Source of the DNA: Rhodospirillales bacterium
GTDB taxonomy: Bacteria > Pseudomonadota > Alphaproteobacteria > ATCC43930 > CGMCC-115725
Assembly: GCA_028291405.1 (NCBI GenBank)
Contig: JAQGID010000211.1
Location: 1-64,000, forward strand
Length of the DNA: 64,000 nt
Direction: 5' to 3'
Shown here piece after piece: positions 20,540-30,348 of the stretch. Position 1 is the stretch's first letter, and each line of letters opens with the position of its first letter. The notes beneath the pieces are model-generated. The model was not told the DNA's origin, did no database searches, and saw nothing but the letters and a program-made list of their open reading frames with translations. Both the position numbers and the translations under genes were made by a program.

Positions 20540-21892
20540 TCAACCCGTTCGAGAGGCGGCGAAGCGCGGCGCCGAGGACGGGCGCGGAATCTCGCCGCCG
20601 GCGATGCTCGGCGCAAACGGCTGGCCCAGCGGGTTCGGCTGCGCTTCGCTCATTGCCGGCTGCGGTCGGGTCCGCGCCAGCCATTGCGCCTTGGCATCGC
20701 TGTAGCGGCGGTGGCCGATCTCGCAGGCCAGCGTCTCGGCATTCGCGCGGATCGGCTGGTTGACGATCGCATCGCAATGCCAGAGCGCGCAGAATTTCTC
20801 GAGCAGCGCCAGATCCCGCGCGCCGGTGGTGAAGTTCGGCAGGCGCCGCAGCGCCACGAAATCGTCGGCCTCGCCGTCGCCTTCGGCGAGACCGGCTGGG
20901 CGTAGCCACCGGTTGCCGGCATGAACCGGTTGGACGAGCGGGTTCAGGCGGACGAGCGAACTCGTCTCGATCGTCTCGCCGGCGTGCTGCGGCACCGGCT
21001 GGCGCAGCGCAAGGTGCGTCAACAGGCTGACGGTATCGGGTGGATCCTCGTTGAATCGAGCCGCGACATGGCGCTTGCCGTCGCTGCGGCCCGACGCGCG
21101 GCGCTGCCGCACGAGCTTTCGAGCCGCCGGATCCTCGTCGCCGGTGGCAAGCGGAAGCGCGACGCTGCCGGTGCCGATGCTGAGAATCTCGATCTCGGCC
21201 GGATCGACGCCGCCGGCCAGAGCTTCGGCAAGCCCGACGAGAACAGGATTGTGGTAGCCGGCAACCGCGCCGTCCCAGCAGCGTCGGCCGCGCGAGATTT
21301 CCGCGGGGGCGTCGAAATAATCACCGGCCGTCGTCGACGCGTGGATCGCCTCGGCAAGGGTGGCGACGGCCGGGACGCCGAAGCAGGCGGCAGGGCTGTC
21401 CGGGTCGGAGCGGAACAGGATCTCGCGCCGGCGCTCATGGTCGAAAGCCGTGATCACGAACCGCGTCGAGCCGCGGAGCCGCGTCCGTAGCCCGTCGAGG
21501 GTGACGTCGCCGATTCCGGCTTCACCGGAATCGTCGTTGAGCAGGCGACGCAAACCATCCAGCTTGCTGTGCGTCGCATAGCGCGGGCCATGGCCGGTGA
21601 GGCGGCGGCCGAGCCGCGCCAGGAGCCGGGTCGAACGGGGATCCTGCGCAAAGAGCGTGCGGCCGAGCCCGTCCGGTGTGAAGAAGCGGCGGATGTCAGC
21701 GAGCGGCAGGTCCTTGATCAATCCCCCGAGCACCAGGCTGCCGCCGCAATCGGCGACGACGAGGTCGAAGTCGGCGAGCACCGTATGCCCGGTCAGCAGG
21801 ATCCCGCCGCTGCGATAGAGGTCGATCAGAGTCAGGATCTGCACGAGCGAGCGCGAGCCGCCGCCATCGAGTGACAGGATCCGAAACGCCAT
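20540..21892 (-). CDS. Patatin-like phospholipase family protein (nucleophile elbow ADCGGS)
   Basis: ILSLDGGGSRSL; ADFDLVVADCGGSLVLGGL; WDGAVAGYHNPVLVGLAEAL (patatin Asp motif); LSIGTGS. Confidence 0.82.
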   Translation of the reverse strand: MAFRILSLDGGGSRSLVQILTLIDLYRSGGILLTGHTVLADFDLVVADCGGSLVLGGLIKDLPLADIRRFFTPDGLGRTLFAQDPRSTRLLARLGRRLTGHGPRYATHSKLDGLRRLLNDDSGEAGIGDVTLDGLRTRLRGSTRFVITAFDHERRREILFRSDPDSPAACFGVPAVATLAEAIHASTTAGDYFDAPAEISRGRRCWDGAVAGYHNPVLVGLAEALAGGVDPAEIEILSIGTGSVALPLATGDEDPAARKLVRQRRASGRSDGKRHVAARFNEDPPDTVSLLTHLALRQPVPQHAGETIETSSLVRLNPLVQPVHAGNRWLRPAGLAEGDGEADDFVALRRLPNFTTGARDLALLEKFCALWHCDAIVNQPIRANAETLACEIGHRRYSDAKAQWLARTRPQPAMSEAQPNPLGQPFAPSIAGGEIPRPSSAPRFAASRTG

Positions 21893-22299
21893 GAGCAGTT
21901 CCCCTGGTCCGAAGCGGGCGAACTACCCGGATCGGTCTCGCGTCTAATCGCGACTTTATACTAGATTTAGTTAAATTACTTGCAACTACACTGTATCTGC
22001 GATCAACCCCCGCTCCTCCAGTCCATGGCCACTCTCCCGGCAGACGTTGCAGCCTGCTGAGCGAGCGCCCGGAGTGCCCCTGCGGTGGTGTGATCGCGTT
22101 CAGATTTATACAAACATCAGGGGCTCGCGCGAAGCGGGAAAACCACCGAGATCGTTAATATCAACAACTCTTTTCGTCGGCCCACGGAGCCGGGTGCGGA
22201 AATTTTCCCGGATATTCGGCCATGCGTTGAAAGCGTCGTGGAATTCCCACGCGGTATGCCTGTTAGCGCACGTAGAAGTTTTAGTCATCTGCAGCGGCT

Positions 22300-22317
22300 C
22301 CTTGGCAAAAACCAAGG
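22300..22317. promoter_or_regulatory. Short inverted repeat just upstream of HTH regulator (possible operator/leader hairpin)
   Basis: CCTTGG-CAAAAA-CCAAGG, 32 nt upstream of the ATG at 22350. Confidence 0.3.
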
Positions 22318-22349
22318 CGCGGCTGCCCCGAAAGGCGAGGCGAGTAGGC

Positions 22350-22736
22350 ATGGCAAAGCCCAAACGAGGAAAGTCGACGGCCGCGATCGACGATCATGTC
22401 GGTGCGCGGATCCGCGAACGCCGAATCATGCTCGGGCTGACCCAGCAGCAACTGGCCGAGCTCATTGGCGTGACGTACCAGCAGGCGCACAAATACGAGC
22501 GCGGCATCAATCGCGTGTCGGCAGGGCGATTGTTCGAAATCGCCCGGGTGCTCAGCGTGCCGGTGGGGTATTTCTATGAAGGCATCGGCGACGAAGGCAC
22601 CCGCCAGGTCACGCAACGTGAGCGCATGATGCTGGAGATCGCGCGCAACTTTGCCGACATCACCAACGAGCGCCATCAGGAGGCGGTGAGCCAACTGGCC
22701 CGCGCCCTGGCGAGCGGCGGCACCGGCACCAGCTGA
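22350..22736 (+). CDS. XRE-family helix-turn-helix transcriptional regulator
   Basis: VGARIRERRIMLGLTQQQLAELIGVTYQQAHKYERGINRVSAGRLFEIARVL; internal start preferred over the longer track ORF. Confidence 0.9.
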   Translation: MAKPKRGKSTAAIDDHVGARIRERRIMLGLTQQQLAELIGVTYQQAHKYERGINRVSAGRLFEIARVLSVPVGYFYEGIGDEGTRQVTQRERMMLEIARNFADITNERHQEAVSQLARALASGGTGTS

Positions 22737-22844
22737 GGCCGCGGAATCGTCGGGTGCACGCTGCGCCCGACCTCATGCGATTGGTCGGCCCCTAGCCGAC
22801 GTCAAGTCGCGGCAGTCTGCCGGCGGCAATGCGAATGCGCTGCC

Positions 22845-24053
22845 GTGCTTCCGTTCGTGCATGCTACAAAGCGAACCCCCGGATCGGTCGAGAGCCGAAT
22901 CATTGAGAGGTTTGCCGTGGCGCTGTGTCTTCGGTCTTCGCGGCTCGCCGGAATCGCCATCGCGATGGCCTGGACGAGTTGCATCCCCTTGGCCCGAGCG
23001 CAGGCAATCGACATTCCGATCCTGGTGCCGCTCACCGGGTTTCTTTCCCTCGAAGGACAGAGCCAGCGGGACGGGGCTCTCCTGGCGCTCACGCAGGCGC
23101 CCGGCGGTATCGCCACACGGCACAGGGTCTTCGATACCGCGACCTCGCCGGAGGTCGCGGTCAATGCGCTCGAGAAGGCTCTCGAGGACAGGCCGCTCGC
23201 GATCGTCGCCTCGATGCTCGGCACGCAGATGCTCGCCATGATGCCGGTCGCGCAGGATGCCAAGGTGCCGCTGGTCACCATCTCCGGTACCGCCAAGATC
23301 ACCGCGCTGGGCAATCCGTGGGTCTTCCGCTTCTTTCCCGGCGACAGCGTCGTCAAGGTCGCCCATGCCCGCTATGTTGCCGAGGTCCTCGGCAAGCTTC
23401 ACCCGGCGATCATCTACCAGAGCGACGCCTATGGTCAGAGCGGCCTCGAGTATCTTACCAAGGCATTCGCGGCGCGGGCCGTGGCGCCGGTGCTGAGCGA
23501 GGGCGTCGACGTCTCCGTCAAGGATTTGCTGCCGGTGCTCAGCAAGGCGCGGGCAGCCGGCGCCGACGTCATCGTGGCGCATCTGCATGCGCCGTCGACG
23601 GCTCTCCTCGTCAAGCAGGCGGCATCGAGCGGCGGTCCGCCGATCGTCGCCGGCTCGGCGATGGCGACGCCGGCGACGGCGGCGCTGCTCGAGCCTGCCG
23701 AGCTGCGCGGCGTCTGCGCCGAAACCGCCTCTGCTCCGAACGTACCGGACACGCCGGCAGGCGAACGTTTCCTCGCCGATTATCGCGCCGTCTATCGCTC
23801 CGACCCGGATACCTACGCCTTGGCGCAATACGACGGCACGATGATGGTCCTGGATGCGATCGCCAAGGGAGCGCGGACCAGCGAGGCGTTGCGCGCGGCG
23901 TTGGCGGGCGAGAGCTTCACGGGAATAGCGATGCGCTATAAGTCCGACGGCACCGGGGACATGGCGCATTCGGCGATGATCGTCTGCTACGACGGGGCGA
24001 GCCGATTGCCGAAAGTCGTGCGGCGCTACGACGACGTCGATGCGCCGAAATGA
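22845..24053 (+). CDS. Branched-chain amino acid-type ABC transporter substrate-binding protein
   Basis: Signal peptide; IDIPILVPLTGFLSLEGQSQRDGALLAL; VPLVTISGTAKIT; first gene of a Liv cluster. Confidence 0.9.
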   Translation: MLPFVHATKRTPGSVESRIIERFAVALCLRSSRLAGIAIAMAWTSCIPLARAQAIDIPILVPLTGFLSLEGQSQRDGALLALTQAPGGIATRHRVFDTATSPEVAVNALEKALEDRPLAIVASMLGTQMLAMMPVAQDAKVPLVTISGTAKITALGNPWVFRFFPGDSVVKVAHARYVAEVLGKLHPAIIYQSDAYGQSGLEYLTKAFAARAVAPVLSEGVDVSVKDLLPVLSKARAAGADVIVAHLHAPSTALLVKQAASSGGPPIVAGSAMATPATAALLEPAELRGVCAETASAPNVPDTPAGERFLADYRAVYRSDPDTYALAQYDGTMMVLDAIAKGARTSEALRAALAGESFTGIAMRYKSDGTGDMAHSAMIVCYDGASRLPKVVRRYDDVDAPK

Positions 24054-24099
24054 GCGTGCTGCCGAACGGCCCGATCCCGACGGCGGCGGTACGCGAAGC

Positions 24100-24972
24100 G
24101 TGATCGCCTTCCAGCTGCTGATCAACGCGCTGGCGCTCGGCGCCGCCTACGCGCTCGTCGCGCTGGGTTTCGTGCTCATCCTTAACGCAACCGGCGCCGT
24201 CAATTTCGCGCAAGGCGATCTGGTGATGGCGGGCGGCTACGTCGCGATCGCGCTGGCCCCGCTACTGCCGGTGCCCGCGCTCCTGCTCCTACCGCTCGTG
24301 CTCCTGGTCATGGCCGTGCTGGGATTGCTGCTCTCGGCGCTCGCCTATTTTCCGCTGCTGGCGCGGCCGCCTTCCGCCGTCTTCATCAGCACGATCGCGG
24401 TTGGCATCGTGCTGCAGAACGGCGCCAACGCGATCTTCGGCGCGGCGCCGCGGGCGGCGCCGCCGCTCCTCGGGGCAGGCGATCTGGCACTCGGCGGCAT
24501 CGTGCTCTCCCGCCAGTCGGTCGCCATCATCGCCGTCGCTTCGCTGCTCGTCCTGGTCCAGCATCTCATTATCAGCCGTACCCAGTTCGGCCGCGCCTTG
24601 CGCGCCACCGCCCAGGACCGCGAGATGGCGCGGGCGATCGGCATCGGCGCGAACGCGATGATCGCCGCCAGCTTCGCGCTCGGCGCCGCACTTGCCGGCG
24701 CCGCCGGGCTGCTCCTCGCCAATCAGTTCTTCGTGACGCCGACCGCCGGCAGCGATCTCGTCGTCAAGGCCTATATCGCCGTCGCAATCGGCGGCTGGGG
24801 CTCTCTGTGGGGCGCGGTCGCCGGCGCATTGCTGATCGCGGTTTTCGAGGTCGGGGTTTCGTCGGTGCTGTCCTATACGGCGGCGGCGGCTGGGCTCTAT
24901 GCCGCGCTCCTGGCGATCCTGGTCATCCGCCCGCAGGGTTTCTTCGGCGAGGCAGCGCAGCGGCGGGCGTGA
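24100..24972 (+). CDS. livH: Branched-chain amino acid ABC transporter permease (LivH-like; GTG start inferred)
   Basis: FQLLINALALGAAYALVALGFVLILNATGAVNFAQGDLVMAGGYVAI; VVKAYIAVAIGGWGSLWGAVAGALLI. Confidence 0.9.
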   Translation: MIAFQLLINALALGAAYALVALGFVLILNATGAVNFAQGDLVMAGGYVAIALAPLLPVPALLLLPLVLLVMAVLGLLLSALAYFPLLARPPSAVFISTIAVGIVLQNGANAIFGAAPRAAPPLLGAGDLALGGIVLSRQSVAIIAVASLLVLVQHLIISRTQFGRALRATAQDREMARAIGIGANAMIAASFALGAALAGAAGLLLANQFFVTPTAGSDLVVKAYIAVAIGGWGSLWGAVAGALLIAVFEVGVSSVLSYTAAAAGLYAALLAILVIRPQGFFGEAAQRRA

Positions 24973-26768
24973 TGAAGCGCCTGCGCGACCGTGTCACGGC
25001 CTGGCTCGGCGACGGGCTGAACGCCCCGTTGCTGCTCGGTGCGTTCGCGCTCGCCGCCTATTCGCTGCTCGCCGGCTCGTCATACAGCCTGCGACTGATG
25101 AGCGTTGCCGGGGTCTACGCGCTGCTGACCCTCGGCTATCAGTTCATCTTCGGCCAGGCCGGCGCCCTGTCCTTGGCACAGGGCACTTTCTTCGGCTGCG
25201 GCGCCTATGTCACCGGCATTCTCGGCAGCCAGCTCGGCTGGGGCTTCTCCGCGACCTTTCCCTTGTCGCTGCTGGCGCCGGTCTTGCTCGCCGGGCTCGT
25301 CGCGGCGCCGGTGCTGCGGCTGGAATCGCATTATTTCGCCCTGGCGACGCTCGGTATCGGCCAGGTGATGCTGCTGATCGCCGTCCATTGGCAGGTCGTG
25401 ACCGGCGGCGCCAACGGTCTCGCCGGCATCCCGGGAATCGTTCTCTTCGGCGCGACCTTGCCGCGCGGCCTGCCGCTTCTCGCGACGATCTGGGGCATCG
25501 TGGCGTTCGCCGCCCTCTTCGCCCGGCTGCTGACTTGCGGCGCCTGGGGACTCGCCTTTACCGTCGTTCGCGAGGATCCGCTGGCGGCGGCGGCGAGCGG
25601 CATCGACGCCGCGGCGCTGCGCTTCGCCGCCTTCCTGCTCAGCGCGCTCTACGCCGGCGCCGCCGGGGCGCTCTATGTCCACACAATTCTCGTCGTCTCG
25701 CCCGAGGTGCTCGAGTTCCCGGTGATGGTCGCCGTCCTGACGATGGCGGTGATCGGCGGCCGCGCCCGCATCGCCGGCGCGATTCTCGGCGCCGTTCTCC
25801 TCGTTCATCTGCCGGAATGGCTGCGCTTCGTCGGCGGCACCTACCTCGTCGCCTATGGCGGCGCGTTGCTCTTCTTTATCGTCCTCGCACCCGACGGGCT
25901 GGTCGGCGCCGCCGAACTCCTGCTCGCGCGCCTGCGGCCGGCGCGACCGGGCGTTCCCCCCGCCGCGATCGCGTTGCCGCCGCGCGTCGCGTGTGCACCG
26001 GTGCTGGCGATCGACGATCTCGCCAAGAGCTTCGGCGGCATCGCGGCGGTCGCCGGGGTGAGCTTGAGCATCGCCCCGGGCGAGATCGTCGGGCTCATCG
26101 GGCCGAACGGATCGGGCAAGACGACGCTCGTCAATCTCGTCACCGGACTCTACCGCCCCGATCGCGGCGCTGTTCGGCTCGGCGAACGCGCGCTCGCCGG
26201 CTTGCCGCCGGCGGCGATCGCGCGAGCGGGCATCGGGCGTACCTTCCAGAACGGCAATTCGCTCGAGGCGATGAGCGCGCTCGACTCCGTCGCGACAGCG
26301 CGGCTCGCTGTCGGCGCGGCGCTCGCCTTTCGGCGGGTCCTGCGGCCCGTCGCATCGCGTCGCACCCTCGCGCTGGCCCGCGGCGAGGCGATGCATTGTC
26401 TCGAGCTTCTCGGCGTCGCCGCGGTCGCGATGCAGCGCTGCCGCGCGCTGCCCTACGGCACACGGCGACGTGTCGAGATCGCCCGCGCTCTCGCGCTGCA
26501 GCCGGCGGTTCTGCTGCTCGATGAGCCGGCGGCGGGCCTCGACGGCGCCGAGCAGGACGACCTCGCGCGCCGCCTCGGCGAACTGGCGCAGGGCGGCATC
26601 GCGATCCTCGTCATCGAGCACAACATGGATTTCCTGATGGGCCTGGCGCAGCGGATCGTCTGCCTCGACCGCGGCCGGGTCCTCGCGGTCGGCACGCCGG
26701 CCGCGATCCGGCGCGATCCCGATGTCCTCACGGCGTATCTCGGCGCCGCGCCGGGGCAGCCGGCATAA
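24972..26768 (+). CDS. Fused branched-chain amino acid ABC transporter permease/ATP-binding protein (LivM-LivG)
   Basis: N-terminal LivM (YQFIFGQAGALSLAQGTFFGCGAYVTGIL), C-terminal LivG (GLIGPNGSGKTTLVNLVTGLYRPDRG; LLLDEPAAGLD; VIEHNMDFLM); 598 aa. Confidence 0.94.
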   Translation: MKRLRDRVTAWLGDGLNAPLLLGAFALAAYSLLAGSSYSLRLMSVAGVYALLTLGYQFIFGQAGALSLAQGTFFGCGAYVTGILGSQLGWGFSATFPLSLLAPVLLAGLVAAPVLRLESHYFALATLGIGQVMLLIAVHWQVVTGGANGLAGIPGIVLFGATLPRGLPLLATIWGIVAFAALFARLLTCGAWGLAFTVVREDPLAAAASGIDAAALRFAAFLLSALYAGAAGALYVHTILVVSPEVLEFPVMVAVLTMAVIGGRARIAGAILGAVLLVHLPEWLRFVGGTYLVAYGGALLFFIVLAPDGLVGAAELLLARLRPARPGVPPAAIALPPRVACAPVLAIDDLAKSFGGIAAVAGVSLSIAPGEIVGLIGPNGSGKTTLVNLVTGLYRPDRGAVRLGERALAGLPPAAIARAGIGRTFQNGNSLEAMSALDSVATARLAVGAALAFRRVLRPVASRRTLALARGEAMHCLELLGVAAVAMQRCRALPYGTRRRVEIARALALQPAVLLLDEPAAGLDGAEQDDLARRLGELAQGGIAILVIEHNMDFLMGLAQRIVCLDRGRVLAVGTPAAIRRDPDVLTAYLGAAPGQPA

Positions 26769-27496
26769 TGACGGCGCCGCTTCTCGCAGTCGCTGGCCTC
26801 GGCGTCGCCTATGGCGAGATTGCCGCGTTGCGCGACGTCAGCCTCACGGTGGGCCCGGGCGAAGCCGTCGCGCTGCTCGGCGCCAACGGTTCCGGCAAGT
26901 CCAGCCTGCTCCGCGCCGTCATGGGGCTTGTTCCCATTGCCGCCGGCTCGATCGCCGTCGCCGGGCGCGAGATCGCCGCCTTGCCGCCCGAGCGCCGCGC
27001 GCGTCTCGGGCTCGGCTATGCGCCGGAGGGGCGGCGCGTCTTCGCCGGGATGAGCGTCGACGACAATCTCGATGTCGCCTGCCGCGGCGGCGCCGCGGAG
27101 CGCCGCCGCCGCCGCACCTCGGTCCTGGCGCTGTTCCCGCAGCTCGCTGAGCACGGGTCGCGCCGCGCCTGGCAGCTTTCCGGCGGCCAGCAGCAGATGC
27201 TGGCGATCGGCCGTGCGCTGATGACGGCGCCGAGCGTCCTGCTGCTCGACGAACCGTCGCTCGGCCTTTCGCCGCTGCTCACGGCGCAGCTTCTGGCGCG
27301 CATTCGGACGATCTGCGACGGCGGCACGGCAATTCTGCTCGCCGAGCAGAACGTCGTTCAGGCCTTGGCGATCTGCGACCGCGCCTATGTTCTACAGACC
27401 GGCCGGGTCGTCGCTGCCGGTCCGGCGCGCGATTTCGCACAGGATCCGACGCTCCGCCGCGTCTTTCTCGGGGCCGACCCGGCTCGGTCCGGCTGA
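26768..27496 (+). CDS. livF: Branched-chain amino acid ABC transporter ATP-binding protein (LivF-like)
   Basis: GANGSGKSSLLRAVMGL; YAPEGRRVFAGMSVDDNL; SGGQQQMLAIGRALMTAPSVLLLDEPSLGLSP. Confidence 0.95.
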   Translation: MTAPLLAVAGLGVAYGEIAALRDVSLTVGPGEAVALLGANGSGKSSLLRAVMGLVPIAAGSIAVAGREIAALPPERRARLGLGYAPEGRRVFAGMSVDDNLDVACRGGAAERRRRRTSVLALFPQLAEHGSRRAWQLSGGQQQMLAIGRALMTAPSVLLLDEPSLGLSPLLTAQLLARIRTICDGGTAILLAEQNVVQALAICDRAYVLQTGRVVAAGPARDFAQDPTLRRVFLGADPARSG

Positions 27497-27666
27497 GCCT
27501 TCCGCAACGATCGCTTGAGGAGCGGGACGACGAATGCTTATCATGCCCCTCGATCGACTGACGAGACTCTCGATGTCGGCATCGCTCCGGGCGACGCGCC
27601 GGCATCGTGGCTTGCGTCGTTCGGCGCGCGGCTGGGTCGCCGATCGTCGTGGTGGAGGCAGTGCCG

Positions 27667-28515
27667 ATGAGCGCATGTGAAAACTCGACGCGAGGCAGCG
27701 GTGGCGCCCTAGACCTCGATCGTGCCTCGCCGATCCCGCTGTACCTGCAGATCAAGCGGCATCTGGCGAACGATATCGCGGTCTGGGAAGGGCGCGACAA
27801 GCCGTTCTATACCGATGGCGAGCTGTGCGAGATGTTCGCGGTCAGCCGCATGACCGTGCGCCAGGCGGTGCAGGAACTGGTCGAGGAGGGGCTTCTGAAG
27901 CGGTCGCGCGGCGTCGGGACCTTCGTCGTCGCCCACAACGCCGAAGAGCGCACGGCGCCGCTCGTCAATTTTCGCGAGCAATGGATCGCCGACGGCAAGC
28001 CGATCTCTGTCGAACTGCTCACTTACGAAATTCAGCCGTGTCCGGTCGGCTATGCCGCCGAGCTGGACATCGCCGCGAATGCGCCGGTGCGCTACATTTT
28101 CCGTACCCGCACCGCCGCCGCGGTGCCGATCGCGATGGACTACCGCTACGTGCCGCTCGACGTCGCCGAGCATCTCAGCCAGGCGGAAGCTTCTACGGCA
28201 ATCGCGGTCGTGCTGCGCCGGCATTATTCGCTGAGCCATGCCGACATCTATCTCGAGGCGACGACCGCGGGGCAGACCGAGATGCGTTGGCTCGGCGTCC
28301 CGTTCGGCGCCGCGCTGATGCTGCGGCGGCTGCGCTATTTCACGACGCAGGGGCGGTGCATCGTCACGGGATCGACGATCTTTCGCGCCGACCTGCTCCG
28401 CTACGCGCTGCGCACGCCGATCGGCACGCAGAGCACCGACGCGCTGACCCGCGGCGAGCAGGAGGATCGGCTGGTGCGCCTGCGCAGCGAGTTCGCCGCC
28501 GCGCACGGCACCTGA
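27667..28515 (+). CDS. GntR-family transcriptional regulator with UTRA effector domain
   Basis: [19 protein letters not shown]...[38 protein letters not shown]. Confidence 0.92.
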   Translation: MSACENSTRGSGGALDLDRASPIPLYLQIKRHLANDIAVWEGRDKPFYTDGELCEMFAVSRMTVRQAVQELVEEGLLKRSRGVGTFVVAHNAEERTAPLVNFREQWIADGKPISVELLTYEIQPCPVGYAAELDIAANAPVRYIFRTRTAAAVPIAMDYRYVPLDVAEHLSQAEASTAIAVVLRRHYSLSHADIYLEATTAGQTEMRWLGVPFGAALMLRRLRYFTTQGRCIVTGSTIFRADLLRYALRTPIGTQSTDALTRGEQEDRLVRLRSEFAAAHGT

Positions 28516-28585
28516 CTCCGATCTCGCGGGAATTGACAGCGCGGGCACGGCGCGCCAGATCGGGGCATTGTGCGGAGGAAACGGC

Positions 28586-28981
28586 ATGGCCGAGAAGATC
28601 AGGAAATCGGACGCCGAGTGGCGCGCCCAATTGACGCCGGAGCAGTTCCACGTCGCGCGCGAAGGCGGCACCGAGCGGGCTTTCACCGGCGAGTACGCCA
28701 ATACCAAGACGCCCGGCACTTATGTCTGCGTCTGCTGCGGCCAGCCGCTGTTCGACGCCGCGGCGAAATTCGATTCGGGAACCGGTTGGCCGAGCTTCTT
28801 TCAGCCCCTGACGGCCGACGCCGTCGCGACCGAGAGCGACGATTCGCTCTTCATGCGGCGCATCGAGGTGCTGTGCAGCAGCTGCGATGCGCATCTCGGC
28901 CACGTCTTCGACGATGGGCCGAGGCCGACCGGGCTGCGCTATTGCATGAGCTCCGCCTCTCTCAAGCTGCAGCCGAAATAG
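28586..28981 (+). CDS. msrB: Peptide-methionine (R)-S-oxide reductase
   Basis: [36 protein letters not shown] and [27 protein letters not shown]. Confidence 0.96.
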   Translation: MAEKIRKSDAEWRAQLTPEQFHVAREGGTERAFTGEYANTKTPGTYVCVCCGQPLFDAAAKFDSGTGWPSFFQPLTADAVATESDDSLFMRRIEVLCSSCDAHLGHVFDDGPRPTGLRYCMSSASLKLQPK

Positions 28982-29124
28982 CCGTCTCGCGACGGCCACG
29001 GGTCGAATACGCCTGAATTCCGCGGAAGTCGGGCGGCTGCTCTGTTGCGTGCGCGAGGCGGCGCGGGCTGATACAGCATCGGAGCCTTCTGCTCATCGAT
29101 GTTGTGTAGAATTTTTGATGATGC

Positions 29125-29141
29125 ACTAGATTTCGTCTAGT
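29125..29141. promoter_or_regulatory. Inverted repeat ACTAGA-TTTCG-TCTAGT in an AT-rich intergenic island (candidate operator)
   Basis: Direct reading; perfect 6-bp arms in the 28982..29377 intergenic region. Confidence 0.3.
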
Positions 29142-29377
29142 CGAACGGGAAGAATTCGTTAGAAACCGATCTGGTATCTACCTGGAGGGGAGAGGCAATT
29201 TCTAGGATGGTGGCGCAAAGTGTGCGCCGAAGAATCATTTGTCTCAGATTTAGCATTTATTAATGATTAATTAACCATATAATGGTGAATGTTATCGACA
29301 CACGTGCGTGAAGACTTGCTCGCCGCTATCGGGCGAGGCGGCGGCACGTTGAGCCTCCACGTAAGAGGAGAACGCCT

Positions 29378-30310
29378 GTGTCGCGACCCGAGCCGCTCCC
29401 CGACGTACAGGACCTCCGGAACCTGCCAGGCCGGACGGCCGATGCACAGGTCGTCAACGATCTCATGCGGGCGCTCAGCCAGCTCGGGAACCTTCCGAAC
29501 GCCCCCGATCCGACCAGCTCGAACGATCTCCCTCGTGTGGCGGCGATCGAGCCAAGCGAATCCGGCGCGGTTGCTGCGCCACCAGCTCCGCGGCGCCTGA
29601 GATTCGGCGGTCGCATCGGCGCATTGGCGATCGCCTACGGCGCCTTCGTCATCCTGATCGGCGGGGCCACCTATTATCTCTCGGCGTCGGGATTGAACCA
29701 GTACAGGCGGGCAGGCATCGCGACAGTGGCCGCTTCGGAGGCGTCGCCGAAAGACGCCATCGCCGTCCGGCAACCCGAAGTCTCGCAGCCGGTACAACCG
29801 GTGGCCCCGACCCCGGTCGACCTTTCTCAGGCCTCGACGGTTCCGTCGCCTCCGCCGATCCAGGCCGCGCCGGCGCCGCCGCAGGACGTGGAGGTCAATT
29901 CGACTCTCCTGAGCGAGGCGAACTCCGAGACGAACCTGCCGGCGATTGAGGAAGCGGCGACGGCGCCCAGCGAGACGCAACTCCCAGCGCCCCTCGAAGC
30001 GCTCCAGCCCGCCCCACCTGCCGCGAACCAAGACGCTCACGAATTTCGCGAACAGGGCGAGGCGCTCCTGGCGAGCGGCGATATCGTCAGCGCTCGGCGA
30101 TTCTTTGAATACGCGGCCAGCCGCGGCGATTCCGCCGCGGCCCGTCAGGCCGGTCAAACCTACGACGCCGCTTTCCTGCACCGGGCCGGGACCCGCGGCA
30201 TTCCGGGAGATGGCGACATGGCGACGTACTGGTATCGCCAGGCCGCCGCCGACGGCGATCTGCAGGCCGCCGAGAACCTGAAACGCCTGCTCGGCGAGCG
30301 AAGCCCGTGA
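29378..30310 (+). CDS. Single-TM Pro/Ala-rich protein with C-terminal Sel1/TPR-like repeats (GTG start)
   Basis: IGALAIAYGAFVILIGGATYYL TM; Pro-rich linker; REQGEALLASGDIVSARRFFEYAASRGDSAAARQAGQTYD...GDMATYWYRQAAADGDLQAAENLKRL; SD aagaggag. Confidence 0.75.
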   Translation: MSRPEPLPDVQDLRNLPGRTADAQVVNDLMRALSQLGNLPNAPDPTSSNDLPRVAAIEPSESGAVAAPPAPRRLRFGGRIGALAIAYGAFVILIGGATYYLSASGLNQYRRAGIATVAASEASPKDAIAVRQPEVSQPVQPVAPTPVDLSQASTVPSPPPIQAAPAPPQDVEVNSTLLSEANSETNLPAIEEAATAPSETQLPAPLEALQPAPPAANQDAHEFREQGEALLASGDIVSARRFFEYAASRGDSAAARQAGQTYDAAFLHRAGTRGIPGDGDMATYWYRQAAADGDLQAAENLKRLLGERSP

Positions 30311-30348
30311 CGGCGAAATTTTCCGTAATTCCACCGAGGGCGAAGAGC

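Noticed and set aside
20540-21892. CBASS/CapV defence system
   Set aside because: Patatin-like gene only; no CD-NTase, Cap2/Cap3 or other partner in the neighbourhood
25080-26621. 513-aa minus-strand ORF
   Set aside because: Antisense to the LivM-LivG fusion; charged low-complexity composition
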